From Magnetospirillum gryphiswaldense MSR-1 v2 (GTDB lineage: Bacteria; Pseudomonadota; Alphaproteobacteria; Rhodospirillales; Magnetospirillaceae): DNA of 64,000 nt. Position numbers and translations under genes: made by a program. Where the stretch lies: positions 496,001-560,000 of the forward strand of contig NC_023065.1 of NCBI RefSeq assembly GCF_000513295.1. The letters are read 5' to 3'. Positions 8,128-15,482 of this stretch are shown here, piece by piece. The notes below the pieces were generated by a model, which worked only from the letters and a program-made list of their open reading frames with translations, did not search any database and was not told the origin of the DNA. Numbering within the stretch: the first letter of the stretch is position 1; every line of letters begins with the position of its first letter.

Positions 8128-8793
8128 ATGCGGATCACGGGCTTATGCGTCGGATTAGTCTTGAATTTGGTCATGGTGCTGCCGGCGGCGGCGGCCGAGC
8201 GGGCGCTTGACCTATTGGATGCGGCGGTGTCGTTCACCGCCGATTTCACCGTCAGCGGCGACAAGGGCACCTATCACGGCAGCGTCTGGCACGCACCGGG
8301 GCGAGAGCGGCGCGATTTCTCGACCAAGGATGGTGGGCAGGCGGTGATCCTGCGCCGCGACACCAACAGCGCCTATCTGTTGAAGCCGTCGGGACGCTGG
8401 TATGTGGGCCTGGCCTTCAGCGCCGTCGGCGTCTTGGCCGGCGGTATCGACACCCTGACGGTGGAGCGCACCCGCCTGGGCTCCGATGTGGTCGCCGGTA
8501 TCAGGACCACCCGTTACAAGGTGGTCGGCAACGGCCCCAAGGGCAGCCGTTTCGACGGCCATGCCTGGTTCGCCAATGACGGCGTGATGATGAAGGCCGA
8601 GGGAACGGTGACGGAAAGCAATGGCCGTCGGTCGGAGGTGGCGACGGCCTTGAGCAACCTGCGTTTGGGCAAGGTGGACGAACGCATGTTCGAGCTGCCG
8701 GCGGGCTGGATGGGCATGGATTTGCGCTCGGTCCCGCCTGAGCGTCTGGCTCAGGCCATCGAGGCCATGCGCCCCCTGCTGGAAGGGCGCTGA
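8128..8793 (+). CDS. Exported protein of unknown function
   Basis: This 221-residue protein has a clear signal peptide: a short basic start, a hydrophobic core and AAAAE near residue 22. The mature part is rich in beta-strand-like alternation (DFTVSGDKGTYHGSVW and similar), resembling LolA/DUF4412-type periplasmic folds, but I do not recognise a specific family and assign no function. A good ribosome-binding site (GGGTGAG) lies just before the ATG. The gene is divergent from the hybrid kinase (112 bases apart) and is followed by a nested inverted-repeat element, so it appears monocistronic. Confidence 0.7.
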   Translation: MRITGLCVGLVLNLVMVLPAAAAERALDLLDAAVSFTADFTVSGDKGTYHGSVWHAPGRERRDFSTKDGGQAVILRRDTNSAYLLKPSGRWYVGLAFSAVGVLAGGIDTLTVERTRLGSDVVAGIRTTRYKVVGNGPKGSRFDGHAWFANDGVMMKAEGTVTESNGRRSEVATALSNLRLGKVDERMFELPAGWMGMDLRSVPPERLAQAIEAMRPLLEGR

Positions 8794-8803
8794 GTTAGTT
8801 ACT

Positions 8804-8948
8804 CGTGAAAAAGTCCTTCGCTGCGCTCAGTGTACTTTTTCCCGTTGTTTGAAGCGGAGAAAAATAGGCTTGGGGCGGCGCCTTGCGCCTATTTTTCGCT
8901 TTTACGTTTTACCGCCTTGGCGAGGCAAAGCCGAGGGACTTTTTCACG
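8804..8948. repeat. 145-base nested inverted-repeat element (MITE-like)
   Basis: The outer arms are CGTGAAAAAGTCCTTCG (8804-8820) and CGAGGGACTTTTTCACG (8932-8948), which match at 16 of 17 positions as inverted repeats. Nested inside are perfect 11-bp arms GAAAAATAGGC (8859-8869) and GCCTATTTTTC (8887-8897). There is no coding content. The element fills the gap between the exported-protein gene and the MepK-like gene, whose stop codon lies 9 bases beyond it. It could be a non-autonomous mobile element or a large bidirectional terminator. Confidence 0.6.
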
Positions 8949-8956
8949 GCGACGAA

Positions 8957-9520
8957 TTACCAGAAACGGACGCGCCCGGTATCCAGATGCACGAATTTGG
9001 AACCGGGATAGGTGCCGACGCCGCCGACCTTCAGCGATTTGGCGGCACGACCGACCACCCGGGTGGTGGCGCCGGGGATGCGGATGTCCACCGCCTTGCC
9101 GCTCATGTGCAGGCTGCCTTGGGCGACCCCGTCGGTGGCTGCCGCCAGCATGGCATTGGTGGTGGGCGAGCGATAGCCGGACACGATGTGGATGGCGCCC
9201 TTGGCCCCCAGGCGGCGGTGGGTGGCGGCCATCAGGTCCAGAAGCCGCGGGTCCATGGGGTGGGTATCACCCGAACGGTGATCGCGCAGCAGGCGGCTGA
9301 TCTGCGACAACGATTTGGCGATATAGCGGCCATCGGCCCAATAGACCGTCTTGACCCATTCGCCGGTATGGATGTTGTACAGGTTGAGCGCACGTTCCGG
9401 CATGGCGCGAACGGCGGCTTCCAGCGGCGAAGTCAACGCCAGCGTGGCGGCGGCACCGATACCCGCGCCCAAAAACATGCGGCGCGATAGGGTCTGATCG
9501 CCAGTGCGGTCCTGGTTCAT
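8957..9520 (-). CDS. MepK/YcbK-like murein endopeptidase (DUF882, M15 fold)
   Basis: This 187-residue protein has a twin-arginine-like N-terminus (SRRMFLG) with a hydrophobic stretch ending near AAV. The C-terminal M15-like metallopeptidase domain shows the zinc and catalytic pattern in SGYRS, HxxGxAxD (HMSGKAVD) and a final FVHLD. In E. coli, YcbK (MepK) cleaves 3-3 peptidoglycan crosslinks and is encoded next to the L,D-transpeptidase YcbB. Here the same pairing occurs, with the YcbB/LdtD-like gene 83 bases upstream on the same strand. The role in crosslink turnover is inferred from that conserved pairing. Confidence 0.85.
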   Translation of the reverse strand: MNQDRTGDQTLSRRMFLGAGIGAAATLALTSPLEAAVRAMPERALNLYNIHTGEWVKTVYWADGRYIAKSLSQISRLLRDHRSGDTHPMDPRLLDLMAATHRRLGAKGAIHIVSGYRSPTTNAMLAAATDGVAQGSLHMSGKAVDIRIPGATTRVVGRAAKSLKVGGVGTYPGSKFVHLDTGRVRFW

Positions 9521-9603
9521 GCGTTTCCCCCTCTTGACGGGGGAGACTCATACCATCGCCCAGGGGTGGGGAGTCAACCCGGAATCAAGGAAAGATACGC
9601 ACA

Positions 9604-11202
9604 TTACTTCTTGACGGGTTCCTGGCTGACCTGCGGCTGAGGCGGCTGCTGCCGGCGCTTTAACGCTGTTTTCAGGCGCGAATCATGCCCATACAAATCT
9701 TCACGGAAATGTACGGTGCCGTCTTCGTCGGACCAGGCGGTCATATACATAAGGTAAACGGTCAGCGGCTTGTCCAGCTTGACCGTGCGGGTGGTGTCGT
9801 CGAGCACCCACTCATCGAGCTTGTCGGCCTGGGCCGGCAGCAGCAGCTTGGCCAGGTCGGTGGGGCGTTCCAGGCGGACGCAGCCATGGGACAGAGCACG
9901 GAAGATACGACCGAAATACTGCCGCTTGGGCGTGTCGTGCAGATAGATGTCGTCGCCGTTGTCCAGGTTGAATTTGACCTGGCCCAAGGCATTGTCGCTG
10001 CCGGGCTTCTGCCGCAGACGATAGGGAAACTTGGAATATTTGGACCAGTCGATGCCCAATCCCTGCGATTTTTCAAAGTCACCGTCGAAGGCATCGAGAA
10101 TGCGCATGTTGTTGTTGGCCAGATAGCCGGGATCCTTGCGCAGCTTGGGCAGGATTTCCTTGGTGGCGATAGAGGGCGGCACCGTCCAGGTGGGGTTGAT
10201 GACCACCGAGGTCATGGTGGTGGCCATGGTCGGCGTCTGGTGCTGGATATCGCCGACGACAACCCGCATGGCCATGTCGATGCGGCCCTCGCGCACCAGT
10301 TCGAAATGGGCGGCGGGCAGGTTGACGGCGATATGGGTTGAATCCAGTCGCCGCGGCATCCAGCGCCAGCGTTCCAGATTGGCGGCCACCTGACGGACGC
10401 GTTCCTCGGCGCTGATGTTGAGCGCGGTCAAGGTCTGCTTGCCGATGGCGCCGTCGGGATCGATGCCGTGCCGGCCCTGGAACCGCTTGACCGCCTCGAT
10501 CAATGGGGCATCCAGGGTGTTGCCCTGACTTTGGCTGGCGGCCAGCTCGCCGGTGACGATCAGACGCTTGCGCACCAGGGGCAGGCGCGCATCCTCCATA
10601 CCAGCCTTGATGGATGGGCCGTCGGGGATGACCGACCAACCGCCATCGGCGGCCAGTTTTTCGTATCGGGCCAGGGCGACCTTCAGGCGGTGATAGCCGG
10701 CATAAGCCGGCTGCACCGGGATCAGAGTGGCGGCCAATTCGCGCCCGGCAGCAAGCTCGCGCAAGATCGCGGTGCCGTCCAGCTTGGGTCGAATCTCGGC
10801 GCCCATGCCGCCGACCTGACGGGTGGGGGCGACGCGACCGATGGACAGGTCGCGGGCAAAGCGGGCCAGGGTTTCCGAAATCAGCAGGTCACGGTCGTCG
10901 GCGTTGTTGATGTCCGGCACCACATAGGCCTGTGGGCGCAAGCCCTCGCCGGCGGCGACCGCCTGGATCTGGGCCAGCAGCTTGTCGGCGCGCGGGCGCG
11001 CCTCGCCCGACCACGCGGCCTTGAAGCCCCGCTCGCTGTAGAAAGCGCGGATCAGGTCGCTTTCCAGGGGGTGTTCCCCCACCTGAATAACGGCGCTGTC
11101 TTCGGCCAAGCGGGCGGCGATCGAGGCCCTGGCATCGGCGCAGAAAAGCCCCGGTATCAGGACCAGGGCGGCAGCAACGTACAGCGGACGGATAAAAGAC
11201 AA
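9604..11202 (-). CDS. L,D-transpeptidase of the YcbB/LdtD type
   Basis: This 532-residue exported protein has an N-terminal signal sequence, a large central region containing a peptidoglycan-binding helix bundle (around QGRHGIDPDGAIGKQT), and a YkuD catalytic domain. The active-site segment SHGCVRLE has its Cys near residue 440. Such enzymes make 3-3 (mDAP-mDAP) crosslinks in peptidoglycan. The only start ahead of the signal peptide is a TTG at 11202, because an in-frame stop lies three codons upstream. The downstream partner is a MepK-like endopeptidase that would cut the same bonds, so synthesis and turnover of LD-crosslinks are probably encoded together. Confidence 0.9.
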   Translation of the reverse strand: MSFIRPLYVAAALVLIPGLFCADARASIAARLAEDSAVIQVGEHPLESDLIRAFYSERGFKAAWSGEARPRADKLLAQIQAVAAGEGLRPQAYVVPDINNADDRDLLISETLARFARDLSIGRVAPTRQVGGMGAEIRPKLDGTAILRELAAGRELAATLIPVQPAYAGYHRLKVALARYEKLAADGGWSVIPDGPSIKAGMEDARLPLVRKRLIVTGELAASQSQGNTLDAPLIEAVKRFQGRHGIDPDGAIGKQTLTALNISAEERVRQVAANLERWRWMPRRLDSTHIAVNLPAAHFELVREGRIDMAMRVVVGDIQHQTPTMATTMTSVVINPTWTVPPSIATKEILPKLRKDPGYLANNNMRILDAFDGDFEKSQGLGIDWSKYSKFPYRLRQKPGSDNALGQVKFNLDNGDDIYLHDTPKRQYFGRIFRALSHGCVRLERPTDLAKLLLPAQADKLDEWVLDDTTRTVKLDKPLTVYLMYMTAWSDEDGTVHFREDLYGHDSRLKTALKRRQQPPQPQVSQEPVKK

Positions 11203-11332
11203 GGTTTTCTACTCGGACCGAATTCACCTCAGCATGGGTATCGGGCTTGACGTAATTTAAGTCAACGGTTGTCGCGGCCCCATGGTGACGGCGCCGCGAC
11301 ACTGCGTCTGTTGTGCAACACTTAAGCTAGGG

Positions 11333-11752
11333 TCAACCCTGTAGCCAGGGCAGGCCTTGGGCTTTCCAGCCGCCCTGGGAGCCGCGATGGCGGGATTCGT
11401 CCAGCGGTCCCTCGAAACCGTCGCTGATATTCCAGCATTCCTTGTATCCCAGCGACGTCATCAGTTCCGCCGCCGCCTTCGAGCGCACGCCCGACCGGCA
11501 CAGGAACAAAAGCGGTGTCTCGGTGCCGATGCCCTGGGCCGCCAATTGCTGGGCGAAGGCGTCGTTCTTGGTCATGGTCGGGAAAATCTGCCACGACACC
11601 AAGACGGGCTGGGTTTCCAGGGACGACAGATCGGGCAAGCCGACGAACTGCCACTCCGCCTGGGTACGGACGTCGACCAGACGGGCCTCGGGGGTGGATT
11701 TCAGCTTTTCCCAGCTGTCACGGGGCGAGATGTCGCCGGAATAGGTGCTCAT
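11333..11752 (-). CDS. Rhodanese-like sulfurtransferase
   Basis: This 139-residue single rhodanese domain has the active-site loop Cys at residue 85 (LCRSGVRS), the CxxGxRS pattern of sulfur-handling rhodaneses. The N-terminal DVRT and C-terminal GYKECWNISDGFEG segments are also typical. The gene is divergent from the cysI-cysH-cysD-cysNC cluster and shares its promoter region, which suggests a role in sulfur assimilation or persulfide handling. The thiosulfate or persulfide substrate cannot be decided from sequence. The upstream region contains a perfect 12-base palindrome 11 bases before the start codon. Confidence 0.88.
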   Translation of the reverse strand: MSTYSGDISPRDSWEKLKSTPEARLVDVRTQAEWQFVGLPDLSSLETQPVLVSWQIFPTMTKNDAFAQQLAAQGIGTETPLLFLCRSGVRSKAAAELMTSLGYKECWNISDGFEGPLDESRHRGSQGGWKAQGLPWLQG

Positions 11753-11897
11753 GGCGGTTCCTTTATACGTATAATCTAGTGGTAAATGGTATTAATATAC
11801 ACAAAAAACTGTTGTTTTGTAGATTATGGCGTGGTATTTCGTAAATCACAGTATGACATACACATGATGTGGTGTGAATAAAGAAAGGGTGCCTGAA
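11753..11897. promoter_or_regulatory. Divergent promoter region of the rhodanese and cysI genes, with a 12-bp palindrome
   Basis: This AT-rich 145-base intergenic region carries TTATACGTATAA at 11763-11774, a perfect palindrome. It also carries an imperfect inverted repeat ACAAAA ... TTTTGT at 11801-11820. It separates two sulfur-related transcription units and is the natural place for sulfur-responsive control. No regulator can be named from the sequence. Confidence 0.5.
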
Positions 11898-13961
11898 ATG
11901 TTGGATGCCATCCCCACCGATCCGGTCCTGGCCGAGCCGCTGGTGCGTGACGCCGACCTGAGCGAATACCGGGCCGCCCTGGCGCGACATCAGCGGGGCG
12001 AGTGGGATGCCGAGCGTTTCACCGCCTTTCGCCTGCGTTTCGGCGTCTACGGCCAAAAGCAGCCGGGCGTGCAGATGGTTCGCATCAAGATCCCCGGTGG
12101 GCGGCTGTCGCCAGCGTGGCTGCGCACCATCGGTCAGGCCAACCGCACTTACGCCCAGGGCGATGCCCATCTGACCACCCGCCAGGACGTGCAGATTTAT
12201 TCGGTACCGCTGGATCAAAGCCCCGCTCTGCTGGAATTGCTATATGCCAACGGCATCACCACCCGCGAAGCCTGCGGCAACACCATCCGCAACCTGACCG
12301 CCTGCGCCCTGGCCGGCGCCTGCCCGCGGGAACTGGTGGATGCCGGCAAGGTGGCCGATCAATTGGCCCGCGCCTGGCTGCGCCATCCGCTGGTGCAGAA
12401 CATGCCGCGCAAGCTGAAATTCACCGTCTCGGGCTGCGCCACCGATTGCGGTCATTCGTCCATTCACGATCTGGGCCTGATCGCCATCGATAAGGACGGC
12501 CAGCGCGGTTTTCGCATCCTGGCCGGCGGCGGTCTGGGCAGCCAGCCGCGTGCGGCGATCGAGGTTCTGCCCTTTGTCGCTGAAACCGACCTGCCGGCGG
12601 TGATCGAGGCTTTGGCCCGTCTGCACCAGCGTTATTCCGACCGCCGCAACCGCAATGCGTCGCGGGTCAAGTTCGTGGTCAAGCGTTTCGGCGAGGAAAA
12701 GTTCCGCACCCTGTTCGCCGAGGAATTCGAGCGCGTGCGTCAGTTGCCCCAGCGTCCGTGGACCGGTCTGGAATGGCGCGACGCCCTGGAAGCCCCGGTG
12801 TCCCGCGCTCCGGTCGGCCTGATCTCCGCCCATGACGGCAGCACCGCCGTGTCGGTGCTGGTGCCCCTGGGCATCTTGTCGTCGGACCAGTTGGACCGTC
12901 TGGCCGAAATCGCCGAAGCCGCCGGGGTCACCGATCTGCGCGCCACCCGTGAACAGAATCTGGTGTTCCTGGGCGTTGCCGCCGACAAGGTGGCGGCGGT
13001 GGTCGACGGCGTCACCGCCATCGGCTTGCAGGTGCCCGCCTCGGCGGAACAGGCGCCGACGGTGATTTCCTGCCCCGGCACCACCACCTGCCGCATCGGC
13101 ATCACCAATTCGCAAAGCTTCGCCCGTCAGGCCCTGGCCAGCGCCCTCAACGATCCGTTGGCCAAGGGTCTCAGCGTCCATGTCTCGGGCTGCCAGAATT
13201 CCTGCGGCCTGCACCATGTGGCCGATTTCGGCCTGCACGGCGCCGCCAAGAAGGTGGAGGGCCGCGCCACCCCGCATTACCAATTGCATTTCGGCGGCGA
13301 CGCCAATGCCGGCCTGGTTGGCTTGGGCGGCCCGACCATTCCGGCCAAGCTGGCCGACCAGGCTTTGGCCCTGCTGCGTCAGGCCCTGGCGCAAGGGCGT
13401 CAGAGCGGTGAAAGCGTGCGTGCCTGGGCTGAACGATTGGGCCAGGACGGCATCGCCGCCATTCTGGCGCCTCTGGATGCCGGTGCCACCGATGGCCTGT
13501 TCGTCGATTGGGGCGATGCGGTGGATTTCCCCGGCGCCCCCCAAGCCAAGGGCGAGTGCGCCGCCCCCTTCGCCATGGATTTGTGCTACGCCGATCTGGC
13601 CGACGATGCCCTGATTTCCACCGACCGCCACCTGATCGCCGGTTTGCATGATACCGCTCGGGATACTGCCGCCGACGCTCAGGCCTTTGCCCTGCGGCGC
13701 CTGCTGCACGCCCGTGGCATCGTCACCGAGGACGGCATTGCCGTCGGCGCTCTGCTGTCGCAGGTGTCGCAGGTATGGGCCGATTCCCCGGTCATCGCCC
13801 AGGCGGTGGGCCAAGCGGATAAGGCCCAGGCGCAGGATGCCCAGACCTATCGCGAGGCGGTAGCCTATCTGCTGGACAGCGTCGCCGAGGCCATCGCCGC
13901 CCCGGTTCCGGCTGTGGCCGAGGTGGGGGACATCAACGCCTTGCTGGGGGCGGTGCCATGA
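11898..13961 (+). CDS. cysI: Sulfite/nitrite reductase hemoprotein, siroheme [4Fe-4S] (assimilatory sulfite reductase)
   Basis: This 687-residue protein has the duplicated nitrite/sulfite reductase fold. The siroheme-[4Fe-4S] ligands are present in the C-terminal half as Cys392-x5-Cys398 and Cys432-x3-Cys436. The N-terminal half has the related GNTIRNLTAC and SGCATDCGHS segments. The enzyme reduces sulfite to sulfide with six electrons. A role in sulfur rather than nitrogen assimilation follows from the next genes (cysH, cysD, cysNC). I chose the ATG at 11898 with an upstream AAAGGG; a GTG at 11874 lacks a ribosome-binding site. The last ~115 residues form an alpha-helical extension beyond the core fold. 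Its stop overlaps the cysH start (ATGA). Confidence 0.9.
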   Translation: MLDAIPTDPVLAEPLVRDADLSEYRAALARHQRGEWDAERFTAFRLRFGVYGQKQPGVQMVRIKIPGGRLSPAWLRTIGQANRTYAQGDAHLTTRQDVQIYSVPLDQSPALLELLYANGITTREACGNTIRNLTACALAGACPRELVDAGKVADQLARAWLRHPLVQNMPRKLKFTVSGCATDCGHSSIHDLGLIAIDKDGQRGFRILAGGGLGSQPRAAIEVLPFVAETDLPAVIEALARLHQRYSDRRNRNASRVKFVVKRFGEEKFRTLFAEEFERVRQLPQRPWTGLEWRDALEAPVSRAPVGLISAHDGSTAVSVLVPLGILSSDQLDRLAEIAEAAGVTDLRATREQNLVFLGVAADKVAAVVDGVTAIGLQVPASAEQAPTVISCPGTTTCRIGITNSQSFARQALASALNDPLAKGLSVHVSGCQNSCGLHHVADFGLHGAAKKVEGRATPHYQLHFGGDANAGLVGLGGPTIPAKLADQALALLRQALAQGRQSGESVRAWAERLGQDGIAAILAPLDAGATDGLFVDWGDAVDFPGAPQAKGECAAPFAMDLCYADLADDALISTDRHLIAGLHDTARDTAADAQAFALRRLLHARGIVTEDGIAVGALLSQVSQVWADSPVIAQAVGQADKAQAQDAQTYREAVAYLLDSVAEAIAAPVPAVAEVGDINALLGAVP

Positions 13962-14650
13962 GCCACGTGGATTACAGCGCTGCTTACGGTCACCTGTCCG
14001 GTAAGGATCTGATCGAGGTCATCGCTCATCAGGTGTTTCCGGGCAAGGTGGCGGTGACCTCGTCGTTCGGGGCCGAATCCGCCGTGCTGTTGGATCTGGT
14101 GGCTCAGGTGGATCCGTCCATTCCGGTGGTTTTCCTCGATACCGGTGAGTTGTTCGACGAAACCCTGGAATACCGCTATCGGCTCGAGCGCCAGTTGGGG
14201 TTGACCAATGTGGTGGTGGTGCGTCCGGCATCGGAAGACCTGACCGAGGCCGAGGATCTGTGGCGCACCGACCATGACCGCTGCTGTTATTTGCGCAAGG
14301 TGTTGCCGCTGGCCCGTGCGGTCGAGGGGTATGCCGGCCTGATCGACGGACGCAAGCAAGCCCACGGCTTCGATCGCCAAGCCTTGTCCACCGTCCAGGT
14401 GTCGGGCGAGGTGGTCAAAATCAGCCCGCTGGCCAATTGGAGCGAGGACGACGTACAAAAGGCCTTTGTCAGCCGTGGCCTGCCCACCCATCCGCTGGTC
14501 GAGCAGGGCTATCGCTCCATCGGTTGCTGGCCGTGTACACGCCCGACCAAGCCGGGCGAATCGGCCCGCGCCGGGCGCTGGGCCGGCAGCGCCAAGACCG
14601 AATGTGGAATTCATACCCTTGTCCTTGGCAGCGACGGCGCCGGGATCTGA
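13958..14650 (+). CDS. cysH: Adenylylsulfate (APS) reductase, assimilatory [4Fe-4S] type
   Basis: This 230-residue protein reduces adenylylsulfate to sulfite. It carries the cysteine pairs Cys109-Cys110 and Cys190-x2-Cys193 that bind a [4Fe-4S] cluster in bacterial APS reductases, plus the catalytic Cys216 in ECGIHT. PAPS-specific enzymes lack the cluster cysteines, so APS is the expected substrate, even though an APS kinase domain (CysC) is encoded downstream. The PP-loop near [11 protein letters not shown] binds the adenylyl group. It overlaps cysI by 4 bases and is followed within 10 bases by cysD. Confidence 0.94.
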   Translation: MSHVDYSAAYGHLSGKDLIEVIAHQVFPGKVAVTSSFGAESAVLLDLVAQVDPSIPVVFLDTGELFDETLEYRYRLERQLGLTNVVVVRPASEDLTEAEDLWRTDHDRCCYLRKVLPLARAVEGYAGLIDGRKQAHGFDRQALSTVQVSGEVVKISPLANWSEDDVQKAFVSRGLPTHPLVEQGYRSIGCWPCTRPTKPGESARAGRWAGSAKTECGIHTLVLGSDGAGI

Positions 14651-14660
14651 CGGAAAGAAA

Positions 14661-15464
14661 ATGATGAACGACCTCGACCAACTGGAAGCCCAATCCATCT
14701 ACATCTTCCGCGAAGCCTTCAACCGGCTCGACAAGATCGCCATGCTGTGGTCCATCGGCAAGGACAGCAACGTCATGCTGTGGCTGGCGCGCAAGGCTTT
14801 CTTCGGCCATGTGCCGTTCCCGGTTCTGCATGTGGACACCAGCTACAAGATCCCGGAAATGATCGAATTCCGCGACCGGGTGGCGAAGGACTGGAAGCTG
14901 CCCCTGATCATCGGTCAGAACAAGGCGGCGCTTGAGGCCGGCATGCACCCCGACCAAGGCCGGGTCACCTGCTGCTCGGCCTTGAAGACCGAAGGGCTGA
15001 AGGCGCTTTTGGCCGAACACGGCTTTACCGGCGTCATCGCCGGCATCCGCCGCGACGAGGAAGGCACGCGGGCCAAGGAACGGGTGTTCAGCCCGCGCAA
15101 CGACACCAACGAATGGGACGTGCGCGACCAGCCGCCGGAATTCTGGGACCAGTTCAAGACCGATTTCGCCCCCGGCACCCACTTGCGCATCCATCCGCTG
15201 CTGGCCTGGACCGAGTTGGACGTGTGGCGTTACATCGCCCGCGAGGGCATCCCGGTGGTCGATCTCTATTTCTCCAAGAACGGGCGGCGCTATCGCTCGT
15301 TGGGCTGCGCGCCCTGCACCGGCTCCATCGCCTCGACCGCGTCCACCGTCGACGAGATCGTCGAGGAACTGGAGACCACCAAGACGTCCGAGCGCGCTGG
15401 TCGCGCCCAGGACAAGGAATCCGAAGACGCCTTCGAGCGGCTGCGCGCCGCCGGTTATATGTAA
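14661..15464 (+). CDS. cysD: Sulfate adenylyltransferase subunit 2
   Basis: This 267-residue protein is the catalytic ATP sulfurylase subunit, which makes adenylylsulfate from sulfate and ATP with the CysN GTPase as activator. The N-type ATP pyrophosphatase loop is [10 protein letters not shown] near residues 31-40. Other conserved segments are [30 protein letters not shown] and GCAPCTGS. The frame is open far upstream, but ATG codons at 14661 and 14664 follow GGAAAG and put the protein at normal length. It lies between cysH and cysNC, with 18 bases before the next start. Confidence 0.96.
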   Translation: MMNDLDQLEAQSIYIFREAFNRLDKIAMLWSIGKDSNVMLWLARKAFFGHVPFPVLHVDTSYKIPEMIEFRDRVAKDWKLPLIIGQNKAALEAGMHPDQGRVTCCSALKTEGLKALLAEHGFTGVIAGIRRDEEGTRAKERVFSPRNDTNEWDVRDQPPEFWDQFKTDFAPGTHLRIHPLLAWTELDVWRYIAREGIPVVDLYFSKNGRRYRSLGCAPCTGSIASTASTVDEIVEELETTKTSERAGRAQDKESEDAFERLRAAGYM

Positions 15465-15482
15465 GCAAGGGACGACACACTC

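Noticed and set aside
12240-13814. Open frame of 524 codons on the minus strand, opposite cysI
   Set aside because: The plus-strand sulfite reductase has all cofactor motifs. The opposite frame is repetitive Gly/Gln/His-rich and matches nothing.
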